In this document: positions 9,407 through 17,633 of the stretch, piece after piece
Numbering within the stretch: position 1 is the stretch's first letter
Layout of the letters: every line of letters begins with the position of its first letter
Source of the DNA: Aquamicrobium zhengzhouense
GTDB lineage: Bacteria; Pseudomonadota; Alphaproteobacteria; Rhizobiales; Rhizobiaceae
Reading direction: 5' to 3'
DNA: 64,000 nucleotides
NCBI RefSeq assembly: GCF_016124105.1
Contig: NZ_JADGMQ010000002.1
Location: forward strand, 474,015 to 538,014
The notes under the pieces: model-generated
Seen by the model: only the letters and a program-made list of their open reading frames with translations
Told to the model about the DNA's origin: nothing
Databases searched by the model: none
Program-made: the position numbers and the translations under genes

Positions 9407-9846
9407 TGCTTTATATGCTTGGAGCACTCATCGTCGACACTAGGCCGTTCTCGGCGGAGGATGTGCGCCGCACCGCCTCGGCCGATATTGTCGCAAAGCC
9501 CCTGATGCAGGCTTTCCCCTCCAAGGAGTTCATGGGTGAGGGGGAAGATGACCTCATCCTTTCCGGGCAGCTCCTGCCGGCAAAGATTGGCGGGCTTTCC
9601 GAACTTGAGATTGCGCATGAGATGCGGCGGAGCGGGACCCGCTTTCCGTTGCTACGCGGCGACGGGCAGCGCCTTGGCTGGTATGCGATCACTCAGATCA
9701 ACGAACAGCATTCGCATCTGATGCGCAATGGCATCGGCTTTATTGTCCGTCATTCGATCACGATGACCAAGGTCGAGCCTGACCAGGGTGCGGGCCAGCA
9801 ATTGATCGCCGGTCTTCTTTCTCTCTTCGATGCAATGGCGGGTTGA
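9406..9846 (+). CDS. Phage tail terminator / gpU-family protein
   Basis: This 146-residue gpU-family protein starts MLYMLGALIVDTRPF and contains the diagnostic G-x-GEDDLILSGQLLP strand pair, GGLSELEIAHEMRRSG and a G-WYAITQINEQHSHL segment. In P2, gpU is needed to complete the tail. The ATG at 9406 overlaps the tape measure stop and is preferred to the in-frame ATG at 9391, which would overlap the preceding gene more extensively. The next gene, gpX, begins three bases after the stop. Confidence 0.88.
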   Translation: MLYMLGALIVDTRPFSAEDVRRTASADIVAKPLMQAFPSKEFMGEGEDDLILSGQLLPAKIGGLSELEIAHEMRRSGTRFPLLRGDGQRLGWYAITQINEQHSHLMRNGIGFIVRHSITMTKVEPDQGAGQQLIAGLLSLFDAMAG

Positions 9847-9848
9847 AG

Positions 9849-10073
9849 ATGGCCGAGATGGTAACGATCAGGGGCGAGAACATCACGCTCGATCTCTTGC
9901 TTTGGCGGCGCCATGGTGTCCGCGGGCAGGGGCTGGTGGAGGAAACGCTGGCGCTCAATCCAAACCTTGCTTCGCTCGGGCCAATCATACCGCTCGGCAC
10001 CGTGGTTAGGCTGCCTGACCTTCCGGTAAGGCAAGAGCCTGCACCGCGCAAGGTCGTGAGCTTGTTTGGGTAA
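9849..10073 (+). CDS. Phage tail protein X (gpX, LysM-like)
   Basis: At 74 residues this matches the P2 gpX family in size and pattern. It has an initial strand (VTIRGENITLDLLLWRRHG), a helix with ALNPNLASLGPIIPLGTVVRLPD, and a short C-terminus. The fold is LysM-like, and the protein acts in tail completion with gpU and gpD. The context U-X-D is diagnostic. The ATG at 9849 was chosen over a TTG at 9843 inside the previous stop region. Confidence 0.87.
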   Translation: MAEMVTIRGENITLDLLLWRRHGVRGQGLVEETLALNPNLASLGPIIPLGTVVRLPDLPVRQEPAPRKVVSLFG

Positions 10074-10080
10074 GGTCACG

Positions 10081-11211
10081 ATGAGCTGGAAAGTTGCGTG
10101 GAAGGTTTTTGTCGAAGGGCGGGACGTGACGAGCGCGATGCGGCCATACCTCATCGACATTGAGGTTCAGGACAAGGCGGGTTCCGTCTCCGACAGCTGC
10201 AGCCTGACCTTTGATGACCGCGATGGTCAGACGCTGCTGCCGCGAGACGGTGCATTTGTCAGCGTGCATCTTCAAGGTGTGCTGGTCTTTGAAGGAACGG
10301 TGGACAGCTGCCGCTCTTCCGGCTCGCGCGGTGGAGGTGGCATCCTCAAGATCGGGGCCAAGGGCTTTGACAGCCGCGGCAAGGTTAAGCAGCCGCAGAA
10401 TCTCCACAAGGATGAAGCAACCCTTGGCGACTTCTTGAACGATGCCGCCAAGGGAGCTGGTTTGAGCGAGATCCACATCGATCCCGATCTTGCAAACATC
10501 AGCCGCAATTACTGGGCAGCTGAGGCGGAGAGTTTTCTTCATCTCGGCCAGCGGCTTGCCCGCGAATATCACGCCACCTTCAAGATTAGGGGCAAGACGG
10601 CCGTTCTGGTCAAACGTGGCAAGGAGCAAGGCCTGCCGACGATTCAGGGCAAGGTTGGGGAGAATGTCATCTCCTGGGACATTGCTCCCTACACGGGGCG
10701 TAAAGTCTTCACCAAGGCGAAGGTCAGCTGGTTCGATCGCGATGATGCGAGTTTCAAGCAGGAAGAAATTGAGTTTGCCCTCAACCGCGAGCTGCCAGAG
10801 GCCGAAAACATCATCCGCTCATTTGCCGCCGACGAAGACCAGGCAAAATCCATTGGCGAGGCGCGCAAGGCTGAGGCAGAGCGTGAAGGCGGTGAAGGAA
10901 GCGTCGAGCTTGACCTCACCGTAGAAGCGCAGGCGGAGGGTATGTTCATCTTAACGGGTGCAAGAGCCGGCGTCGACGGGAGTTACCGGATCGAGAGCGT
11001 GCGCCATAAGGCGTCAAGGTCGGGCGGATCGACCACGATGCTGGAGCTCAAGCAGCCGGGAAGTGGAGTAGGTCGGGATGATCGTAAGTCTAGCGCGAAA
11101 GGTGCTGAAGAGGCGGGCCAGGGCGCTAGGACCGGAGCTGCAGCGTCGGCTGTTGGTTCAGGGGGAGGCACCGGCTTTGAAGGTTCGCCCGAACTGCCCG
11201 GGCAGAGGTAG
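10081..11211 (+). CDS. Phage late control protein D (gpD; tail hub/baseplate)
   Basis: The 376-residue product begins MSWKVAWKVFVEGRDVTSAM, where a beta-rich phage_GPD hub domain starts, and continues through GSVSDSCSLTFDDRDG and FLHLGQRLAREYHATFKIRG. It forms the spike-bearing hub of contractile tails in the gp27/VgrG family. Residues 320 onward are a low-complexity Gly/Ser/Ala tail. ATG at 10081 is preferred over TTG at 10066, which would overlap gpX. It is the last tail gene of the operon; what follows is opposite-strand cargo. Confidence 0.9.
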   Translation: MSWKVAWKVFVEGRDVTSAMRPYLIDIEVQDKAGSVSDSCSLTFDDRDGQTLLPRDGAFVSVHLQGVLVFEGTVDSCRSSGSRGGGGILKIGAKGFDSRGKVKQPQNLHKDEATLGDFLNDAAKGAGLSEIHIDPDLANISRNYWAAEAESFLHLGQRLAREYHATFKIRGKTAVLVKRGKEQGLPTIQGKVGENVISWDIAPYTGRKVFTKAKVSWFDRDDASFKQEEIEFALNRELPEAENIIRSFAADEDQAKSIGEARKAEAEREGGEGSVELDLTVEAQAEGMFILTGARAGVDGSYRIESVRHKASRSGGSTTMLELKQPGSGVGRDDRKSSAKGAEEAGQGARTGAAASAVGSGGGTGFEGSPELPGQR

Positions 11212-11269
11212 CAACTATGAACCTCTGGATTCCGTAGAGACTGCCAGTGCAATAGGTCGGCCACATGTA

Positions 11270-11300
11270 AAAAGAGCCCCAGCACGAGGCTAGGGCTCTC
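11270..11300 (-). terminator. Intrinsic terminator for the minus-strand repeat-protein gene
   Basis: Arms agagccc (11273-11279) and gggctct (11293-11299) form a stem. Read on the minus strand the stem is followed by CTTTTTAC, giving a proper rho-independent terminator about 30 bases after the stop of the minus-strand gene. It also separates that gene from the converging tail operon. Confidence 0.75.
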
Positions 11301-11331
11301 ATAGTTTGTATACAAGGGCAGCTTGATACGG

Positions 11332-13071
11332 TCAGGCGACTGAGCTGTTGACCGAGACGTAACCGTTCGAGAACGACACGTCATCTGCATTAACGCCTAC
11401 CAACGTGATGGTTTCGCCCGCCCAGGTGCCATTGGCATGGCCGTCGTAAGTGTCGAGTTCGACATAGACGACCGTGTCGTCCGCCACCTGCTTAATGAAG
11501 ACGTCGAAACCGGTGAGGGAACCGAAGTCGGCGTTGCCGTCCAAGCTAGCATCGCTCGGAATCGTGGATGCAGTATAACCGTTGCCGATGAAGAGCAGAT
11601 CACCTGCTTCAAAACCGATTATTGATTCGTCCGTCGCCTTTGCGCCGGCAAACAAGAAGATATCGTTCTGATCGGCTTGAGCGTTGACCGCGTCTTCAAC
11701 AAATACAGGCTCCGCATATCCGAGTGCTTCGATCGCTTCAACGGCAGAGGCGACGTTCTCTTGCAGGACTTCCAGTGCGTCGACGAGCGCTTGGGCTTCG
11801 CCAATTTCCGACCGCAGATCTCCGCGTTCCTGAACGAGTGCCTGAACCTGCACTAGTATAGCCTGTGCGTCTAGAAGATCTTCATACAGGCCGACTGCAG
11901 TCTCTGCTCCGACAGCAGGAGCTTCAAACAACGCGATTTCTAGTTCCCCAGTGAATTCGTTGTAGAAATCGTTGAGGTCGCCATCGAAGCTGTCGAGGAC
12001 GAAGTCTGGATTGGCAGCGAGGATGAAATTGTGGATTGCTTCCTCGAATGCTTCACGTGCGGCTGCGTAGGCGACAGCGGCGTCAAACGCTGTCTGGGCA
12101 TCTTCTAGAAGTTGAGAGGCACCCAGCAGTGTTGCCGGATCAAACTCGCCGTCCGCGTCAGCAAATCCGAGCTGACCGTTTTCTCCTACGATCAAAATAT
12201 CACGGCCGCCCACTGCCAAGATAACCGTTCCCGGCTCCAGACCTGCAAGATCTCCCCAGCTTACATCAGGAAAGAGGTCGTCTTCATTGGGATCATAAGA
12301 AAGGCTGTTGATTTGAGCGAAGCTGGCAACCTCCGCTTGCAGCGCGATCATCGCTGGCATGCCCGCAGCAGCGGCCGCTACGTAACCCTCTTGCGCGGTA
12401 GTCAAGGCTTCTGAGGCATCCGCAAGGCCTTCTACCTCGGCAATCTCGTCCTGAATATCGCTGATGCCAGCGTTTGCCAGCGCGATCCTTGCTTCGAGCT
12501 GTGCGTCCGAACCGTTGGTATCAATATGATTTGCCAACTCAGTCTCAAGAGCGGTTAGTGCACCCGCAACATCCCCGTTCTCCTCTGCGAAGTCAGCAAC
12601 AGCTTGCTCCGCTGCCTGAAGATTCGCCAAGGCTGTCTTAAGCTGAAACTCTGCACTGTCCGGAGCGCCAGGACGGCTCTCATTCCAGCCGTAGGTGATG
12701 TAATGGTCGTAAGCTGCGGCCGCAGTGTTAATACCGGCCGCCTGAAGGTCAGTGTTGGCGTTGACGTATGCTTCCCAATCGAATTCCGCGAGAGCCGGGA
12801 ATGACGAGTTTGGAGCGCGGCCTTCAGCTTGACCGTAGGTATTGTAGTGCTCGAACGGGTTTACACCAGCTGCAGCTACGTCCGGGTTGTCGGCCAGATA
12901 CTCATCGGTGATGAAGGCCTGGTTCGGGTTGAACCCTTCCTTCCAGCCGAAGGTGTTGTAGTGGTTCAGGGCGAACTCATAGCCTGAAACCGACATGTCG
13001 GAGCTCAGGAACGCCCGGAGGACGTCGGGGCGGCTTGTGTAGTAATAAACAGCGTCGAATGTTAGAGCCAT
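11332..13071 (-). CDS. Secreted NPDV-repeat / RTX-like surface protein, prophage copy
   Basis: The ATG at 13071 (product MALTFDAVYYYTSRPDV) has GGAG 8 bases upstream and aligns with the paralogue at 30777. The 579-residue, very acidic protein opens with three imperfect repeats of about 35-40 residues (EYLADNPDVAAAGVNPFEHY, then YGQAEGRAP), followed by an Ala/Glu-rich predicted coiled coil at about 140-440. The C-terminal 110 residues (DIFLFAGAKATDESIIGFEAG) resemble RTX/type I secretion C-termini. There is no Sec signal peptide. Secretion by a type I system to the cell surface is inferred; no T1SS genes are in the window. An XRE regulator gene lies directly upstream on the same strand. Confidence 0.7.
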   Translation of the reverse strand: MALTFDAVYYYTSRPDVLRAFLSSDMSVSGYEFALNHYNTFGWKEGFNPNQAFITDEYLADNPDVAAAGVNPFEHYNTYGQAEGRAPNSSFPALAEFDWEAYVNANTDLQAAGINTAAAAYDHYITYGWNESRPGAPDSAEFQLKTALANLQAAEQAVADFAEENGDVAGALTALETELANHIDTNGSDAQLEARIALANAGISDIQDEIAEVEGLADASEALTTAQEGYVAAAAAGMPAMIALQAEVASFAQINSLSYDPNEDDLFPDVSWGDLAGLEPGTVILAVGGRDILIVGENGQLGFADADGEFDPATLLGASQLLEDAQTAFDAAVAYAAAREAFEEAIHNFILAANPDFVLDSFDGDLNDFYNEFTGELEIALFEAPAVGAETAVGLYEDLLDAQAILVQVQALVQERGDLRSEIGEAQALVDALEVLQENVASAVEAIEALGYAEPVFVEDAVNAQADQNDIFLFAGAKATDESIIGFEAGDLLFIGNGYTASTIPSDASLDGNADFGSLTGFDVFIKQVADDTVVYVELDTYDGHANGTWAGETITLVGVNADDVSFSNGYVSVNSSVA

Positions 13072-13082
13072 AAGATCCATCT

Positions 13083-13178
13083 CCGTAGTCGTGGCTTCTT
13101 GACGTCAAGCATAGCGGCCGAAAGGGACCCCCGTTTAGCCGCTATGTTCCACTGGAGGAGCATGCAATTCCAGTGGAA
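13083..13178 (-). promoter_or_regulatory. Leader and operator dyads of the prophage repeat-protein gene
   Basis: Three elements sit upstream of the 13071 start. A perfect 12-base palindrome cttgacgtcaag lies at 13098-13109. A 9-base inverted repeat, catagcggc (13110-13118) and gccgctatg (13138-13146), follows. A 10-base inverted repeat, ttccactgga (13147-13156) and tccagtggaa (13169-13178), has a central GCATGC. Nearly the same leader (13083-13110) and a dyad of the same geometry precede the paralogue near 30.8 kb. Binding by the adjacent XRE protein is inferred. Confidence 0.6.
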
Positions 13179-13285
13179 TGGTGGATCTGCAAGGTGACCG
13201 ATCAATCCCTCGATTTTTCGCGAGGTATAGATTTAAGTCGTCTCTGCAGATTGTTCGGTAAAAATTCTGGTGGGGTAAAAAAAGG

Positions 13286-13591
13286 TTAATCTTCCCCAAA
13301 GATCATTTTGAAGGCTACGGGATCATATCCTTCAAGCATCTTCATCGCGAAGATACGAGGATGGACGTTGAGCGTTTCGGCCCAAATTTCCCAGCGCTCC
13401 GGTATAATCTTACCCTGGCCAAGCTCAATCTGGGAAATGTAGGTGTAATAAAGCGAGCCAACTTTCTCAGCGAGTTCTCGCTGTGTCAGTCCAGCTGCTT
13501 CCCGTTGCTGCCTCAGCCAGCGCCCGACTTCGGCGCGGTTGTCGGATCTGTCAACACCGTGCAAATCCGGACTCGTCCTTCCTCTGGCCAT
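13286..13591 (-). CDS. XRE-family helix-turn-helix regulator of the repeat-protein cassette
   Basis: The 101-residue product starts MARGRTS with GGAG 6 bases upstream; an upstream in-frame ATG at 13639 would add 16 unlikely residues. The HTH_XRE/Cro domain covers about residues 20-75 (GRWLRQQREAAGLTQRELAEKVG, then YISQIELGQG). The C-terminal GYDPVAFKMIFGED tail is shared with a paralogue at 31.0-31.3 kb. The gene lies 215 bases upstream of the repeat-protein gene on the same strand, with inverted repeats between them, so it most likely regulates that gene and perhaps itself. Confidence 0.85.
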   Translation of the reverse strand: MARGRTSPDLHGVDRSDNRAEVGRWLRQQREAAGLTQRELAEKVGSLYYTYISQIELGQGKIIPERWEIWAETLNVHPRIFAMKMLEGYDPVAFKMIFGED

Positions 13592-14630
13592 GCAAAGCTC
13601 CAACCCGTCCTGTAAACCCAATGGCCATAGGAAAAGCATAGATGTTTTTACTTGTCTACTGAGATTCTTACTGAAAAAAATGACTATATACGATCACTGG
13701 AATTCGGGTGGTTATTTGGTGTGCTAGGTTGGCTGAGTCGTTTGCAGGTAATATATGTCGAAAGGACTGCATACTGTCACAAAAGACGACCTGAAATCGT
13801 GAAATTGGTGCGTCATTTTCTAATATACTTTGAGGAATGCTACATTAGGCAAGCCTAATAAGCGTCAGCTTAACGATTAGAAATAAACGATAAAAATGCG
13901 TGATCAGCTTTGCAGGCGTGGGTTGGTTGAGATGTGCCCTGATGTGAAAGCGCATGTCGCGGATTTGCTTGTCGGCGGGGTGCCGAGGCAGCCTCGCGCC
14001 GAGGTCAATCGACCGCTGAAAAACCAGTAAACACTGGAGAGAAAATTTCCGCTGGGTGAGCCACGAAGGCCGCGAGCAGCGTTGCACAGCGACAAGGCGG
14101 TCGATTCTTGCTGAACTGAAGGCTCGAAATGGAGGGCCGCGTCCGGAATCAAAGCCCTTGTTTCGTCTTACGGGCAGGGTGGGCCGGAGTGATTTCGTAC
14201 CGTGGGTGGCGATGGAGAATTCAGGGATCCGGTGTCGTCCTCCGTGGGCTCCTGGCTCCAAGGCGAAAGGGCAGCGCTGCAGGCGCGTAAGGTGCTGCTG
14301 CCACTGCGCTCCAGATGGGTGGATCATCAACGGCTTAAACAATTGCGCTGCACAGCTATGTCGACGCTTGCTCGCGGGGAACATTGAAGAGCCGCCATAT
14401 CGTCCACGCGGCAATGAGGAAGTTCAGTCAATCCGTCGGTTTTCCGGCGGTCCTATGCGTAGAGAGACCGGCAAGATCTACGGCCGAAAGCAACCTGCGG
14501 ATCATGAGTTCAGGAAAAGAATTAGTTCCTGATCGACAATTTTCACGGTGGGCACGGAGTGCTTCCACATAAGTATGCTGGAAGCGATTTTATCTCGGCT
14601 TTCCGGCTTCTCCCATTCGTTAAACGAACA
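13592..14630. other. About 1 kb without a convincing gene
   Basis: The first 100 bases form the promoter side of the XRE gene and are AT-rich. From 13.9 to 14.55 kb the composition turns GC-rich, and long frames exist on both strands, but all are Arg/Cys/Pro-rich, lack ribosome sites and contradict each other, so none is supported. The stretch could be a degenerate gene or insertion remnant; I do not recognise it. Confidence 0.5.
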
Positions 14631-14638
14631 AACCAGCC

Positions 14639-14672
14639 CCTCCTTCGTTGGGAGGTCCCCCAAAGAAGGAGG
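14639..14672 (+). promoter_or_regulatory. Hairpin that buries a Shine-Dalgarno sequence
   Basis: Arms cctccttc (14639-14646) and gaaggagg (14665-14672) pair perfectly, and after one mismatch TTGGG (14648-14652) pairs with CCCAA (14659-14663) around a 6-base loop. The 3' arm contains the GGAGG ribosome site for the GTG start at 14678. Translation of the downstream surface protein could therefore depend on opening this stem. The structure is read directly; a regulatory role is inferred. Confidence 0.5.
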
Positions 14673-14677
14673 AAGCA

Positions 14678-16129
14678 GTGTTTAACGAGACCTACTATTT
14701 GCGGATGAACCCCGATGTGGCTGTGGCAGTTGAGCAAGGCCGCTTCACCGCTCAGCAGCACTTCGAGTTGTACGGAAAATTCGAGAACAGATCTCCGTCA
14801 CCGTTTTTCGATCCAGTGATGTACCTTCAGGCGAATCCTGATGTCGCCGCGGCGGCCCAGAGCGGTCTGATCAACCCGTTTGATCACTTCATGACCTACG
14901 GCCAGAATGAGGGGCGCAGCCCATCTCTGTTTTTCAATGAGGCGGTTTATCTCGCATCAAGCCCCGATGTCGCAGCGGCGGTTGAGGCCGGCCTGTTCTC
15001 GTCGCCTTTCGAGCACTTCCTGCTACACGGCCAGAACGAAGCACGGAATATCTCGCCGTTCTTTGACTTGGCCGGTTACCTCGATGCGAACCCTGACGTG
15101 GCCGACGCTGTTCGGGCTGGGTCGACGACCGCCTTTGACCATTTCATAAATCATGGTTTTGAAGAGGGCAGGGACCTGGGCAACGGCGTTTCACTCGCGC
15201 GATTTGCCAATGATCCGCAGGCACTTGAGGCGATAGAAGCAGGAGACGTTACCGCCCTGATGGGGCGCGTTGCCGAGATTGCGCCATTCCTTCCCACCTT
15301 TACACCGCCGGAAGGCTACGAAATACCGGCTGATACGCCGATCCCAACTGACTTTGTTCCCGTAGGGGATGAAAAGCTCGTGATCCCGCCGGGAATTGAG
15401 GCGCCCGATGAGCTGCCGCCTTATTTCGAAGATCAGCCGGATCCAGACCCGGAGCCCGAACCAGAGCCTGATCCCGTCTATGATGTTGTAAATCTGCACA
15501 ATGTCCCGCTTGATGACGTGGCGCTGCAGCCGGGGGGAACGATGTGGGTTGGATCGAGCAACCCCGGGAGTAATTTTCAGGTTACGCGCATCGATCACGA
15601 TCAGGACGGCGAGCATGATCTGGAAATTGCATTGGGTGGCCAAGGGCGGTTCGGTCCAGAGATCTACGTTCCTGAGGTCGACGGAACCATAAACGTTCCC
15701 GCGGGAAATGACCCCGTGTTCAAGTTCTCCGTGGCAAGCCTCAATGAGGATGTAGATTTGGGGGCGCTGCTGGCAACGTATGACATCAGGCTTCAGGTCG
15801 ATACGTTGGGAAGTGAAGAGACCAGTTTCATCACCCTGAAAGCGGAGGCGGATTCAGACGGGTCATCTGGTGCGCTCGACTGGGGCTTCCTTCCCTCCAG
15901 TCTCTACACGGGAGACCATGAGCTGTCTGATGATCAGGGGACGGATTTCGTTTCCCAGAATATTCAGCGTCTTTCCTGGTATCAGCCGCAAGATGGTGAA
16001 CTCTTCCACGGCGAAGCCGTCCAGGGAGGAGCCTACACCGTCCGACTTGAAGTGCTCGAGAAAGGCACGGTCAACGTTGTCGGCGCCTCTGAGGTGGTCT
16101 TCAATGTGCCGTCGGCAGATGTCGTCTAA
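14678..16129 (+). CDS. NPDV-repeat surface protein, third family member
   Basis: The GTG start at 14678 is set by an AAGGAGG site 6 bases upstream; the in-frame TTG at 14648 lies inside a hairpin. The 483-residue protein begins with four tandem repeats of about 36 residues (pattern YL-x2-NPDVAAA, then PFDHF, YGQNEGRSPS, FF). A spacer follows, then an acidic Asp/Pro/Glu linker at about 270-290 and a beta-rich C-terminal half containing the calcium-binding-like DHDQDGEHDLEIAL. It shares only the repeat region with the two larger XRE-linked proteins. No classical signal peptide is seen. Surface location and an adhesive or structural role are inferred. Confidence 0.65.
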   Translation: MFNETYYLRMNPDVAVAVEQGRFTAQQHFELYGKFENRSPSPFFDPVMYLQANPDVAAAAQSGLINPFDHFMTYGQNEGRSPSLFFNEAVYLASSPDVAAAVEAGLFSSPFEHFLLHGQNEARNISPFFDLAGYLDANPDVADAVRAGSTTAFDHFINHGFEEGRDLGNGVSLARFANDPQALEAIEAGDVTALMGRVAEIAPFLPTFTPPEGYEIPADTPIPTDFVPVGDEKLVIPPGIEAPDELPPYFEDQPDPDPEPEPEPDPVYDVVNLHNVPLDDVALQPGGTMWVGSSNPGSNFQVTRIDHDQDGEHDLEIALGGQGRFGPEIYVPEVDGTINVPAGNDPVFKFSVASLNEDVDLGALLATYDIRLQVDTLGSEETSFITLKAEADSDGSSGALDWGFLPSSLYTGDHELSDDQGTDFVSQNIQRLSWYQPQDGELFHGEAVQGGAYTVRLEVLEKGTVNVVGASEVVFNVPSADVV

Positions 16130-16192
16130 GGGTCGCCGCCTGAACCTGCCGTAAGAATAGCTGCCGGTAGAAGGGTTAGCTACCCGAAATTG

Positions 16193-16218
16193 AAAAGGCC
16201 GCGCCGAGCGGCCTTTTT
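16193..16218 (+). terminator. Intrinsic terminator after the repeat-protein gene
   Basis: Arms aaaaggccgc (16193-16202) and gcggcctttt (16208-16217) enclose a 5-base loop and end in five T residues. This is a clear rho-independent terminator 64 bases after the stop at 16129. Confidence 0.85.
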
Positions 16219-16572
16219 GCAGTTCATCGGGCCAGATCCCTTGAGCGCCGCCGTCGGACAGTCTCTGGCCGAAGAGTTTCACCGGCCGTCTCCACTGGCG
16301 GCCGAGGCGCGCATAGTCATTCTTAATCCAGAAATTGTTGGCTCGAGCTTCGTGCGGACCTGGCACGGTCAGCCGGTCTTCGCTGACTCTCTTACAGCGT
16401 CGATCACACTGGTGGCGGGCTTTGTGCTCCGGCGGGGCTGGATGCTAGCCGAAAAAAAATGCCGGCGGGAGCCGGCTGAATTTGCTGCTAGGCATGCTCG
16501 CGTGGAAACGCGTTGAACACAAGCTCTAATCACAGAGCTCCCCACTTGTTCCCTCATAGAAAGGAATAATTT
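16219..16572. other. Intergenic stretch with a GC-rich hairpin
   Basis: No gene is supported. At about 16451-16474 the run of eight A followed by gccggc-ggga-gccggc would act as an intrinsic terminator for minus-strand transcription. An ORF spanning 16190-16516 overlaps the preceding terminator, has no family resemblance and is rejected. The 3' end holds the promoter and ribosome site (AAAGGAAT) of the endolysin gene. Confidence 0.45.
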
Positions 16573-17382
16573 ATGGACCGCAATTTTCAGCGGGCGCTTC
16601 CGCACGTCCTCAAACATGAAGGCGGCTTCGTGAACCTCGTCGCCGATCCGGGTGGCGCGACCAACAAGGGGGTGACGCTGGCGTCGTTCCGCGCTTATGT
16701 GAAGCCGAACGGAACGGTTGATGATCTCAAGGCCATCACCGATGCGCAGGTCGCGACCGTCTATTACCGGCACTATTGGTCAGCGGTGAATGCGCAGGCG
16801 CTTCCTTCCGGGATCGACTACGCCGTCTTTGACTTTGCGGTGAACAGTGGACCGGCAAGAGCTGCCAAGTATCTGCAGGCGGCTCTCGGTGTGGCGCAGG
16901 ACGGGCGGGTCGGGCCACAAACAATTGCTGCGGCCGAGAAGGCGAATGCGCGTGATGTGATCGATGCGCTTTGTGACAACCGGCTCGCCTTCCTCAAGCG
17001 CATCAAGAACAAGGGCAAGCTGATGTGGGACACGTTTGGCAAGGGCTGGTCGCGCCGGGTCGAAGATGTGCGCAAGACCGCTCAGCTGATGGTGGGCCAT
17101 CCAGCGGACATCAAAGAGGTGGTGCGGGAGGTCCCTGTTTCGGTCGACAAGCCCACGGTTCCCGTCGCGGTTGAGAACGAGGTCAAGCAGAAGACCGGGC
17201 TGTGGTCGTGGATCACTGGTCTCTTCTCGTCCGGCGCGCTCGGCCTTGGCTGGCTCGCTGGCATGGACTGGCAGGCGATTGTTGCGATCGGCGGCGTGGT
17301 CCTCGTCTTCCTTGTCGTCATCTTCCTGATGCGCCGGCAGATCATCGCCGGGGTCAAGGAGATCCGCGAGGGGCTGGCGTGA
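16573..17382 (+). CDS. Phage endolysin, GH108 N-acetylmuramidase with C-terminal membrane anchor
   Basis: The protein cleaves peptidoglycan at lysis. Residues 1-90 are the GH108 catalytic domain, with the conserved K-H-E-G-G motif carrying catalytic Glu16, DPGGATNKGVTLASF and a Y-x2-YWSA segment. Residues 95-165 resemble a peptidoglycan-binding PG_binding_3 domain (NSGPARAAKYLQAALGV, DGRVGPQTI). A hydrophobic segment at about 228-252 (AIVAIGGVVLVFLVVIFLM) is unusual for a soluble lysin and suggests a membrane-anchored or signal-arrest-like release mode. Spanin genes follow directly. Confidence 0.88.
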   Translation: MDRNFQRALPHVLKHEGGFVNLVADPGGATNKGVTLASFRAYVKPNGTVDDLKAITDAQVATVYYRHYWSAVNAQALPSGIDYAVFDFAVNSGPARAAKYLQAALGVAQDGRVGPQTIAAAEKANARDVIDALCDNRLAFLKRIKNKGKLMWDTFGKGWSRRVEDVRKTAQLMVGHPADIKEVVREVPVSVDKPTVPVAVENEVKQKTGLWSWITGLFSSGALGLGWLAGMDWQAIVAIGGVVLVFLVVIFLMRRQIIAGVKEIREGLA

Positions 17383-17633
17383 TGGGCGGCCTTCTCGACT
17401 GGCTCAAGCTCGCCTTGGGCGCTGTGCTGGGTGCCGCGGTGATTTCGGCTCCCGTCTATCTCTACGGCAAGGCAGAAGGGCGGCAGATCGAACGCGCCGC
17501 CTCGCTCTCTCGCTCCGTTGAAGCTCTTCGTGAAAGGAATGCGACCGATGACCAGGTTCGCAAGATGGATGGTGTTGCCCTGTGCCGCGCTCTTGGCGGG
17601 ATGCCAGACGAATGCGCCAGCCTCGGTCTGTGA
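17382..17633 (+). CDS. Probable inner-membrane spanin (Rz-like)
   Basis: The 83-residue product has an N-terminal transmembrane segment (LLDWLKLALGAVLGAAVISAPVYLYG) followed by a charged helical periplasmic part (EGRQIERAASLSRSVEALRERN), the layout of an i-spanin. Its ATG overlaps the endolysin stop (TGATG). A lipoprotein ORF is nested in another frame at its 3' end, exactly the Rz/Rz1 arrangement. Together they would fuse inner and outer membranes in the last step of lysis. The assignment rests on architecture and context, since spanins have little sequence conservation. Confidence 0.75.
   Translation: MGGLLDWLKLALGAVLGAAVISAPVYLYGKAEGRQIERAASLSRSVEALRERNATDDQVRKMDGVALCRALGGMPDECASLGL

Noticed and set aside
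13845..14414. Minus-strand ORF of 189 codons and an opposing plus-strand ORF of 158 codons
   Set aside because: Both are rich in Arg, Cys, Pro and Ser, overlap each other on opposite strands, lack ribosome sites and resemble no family.
16190..16516. Plus-strand ORF of 108 codons after the repeat-protein terminator
   Set aside because: It begins inside the terminator stem and has no ribosome site or family resemblance.
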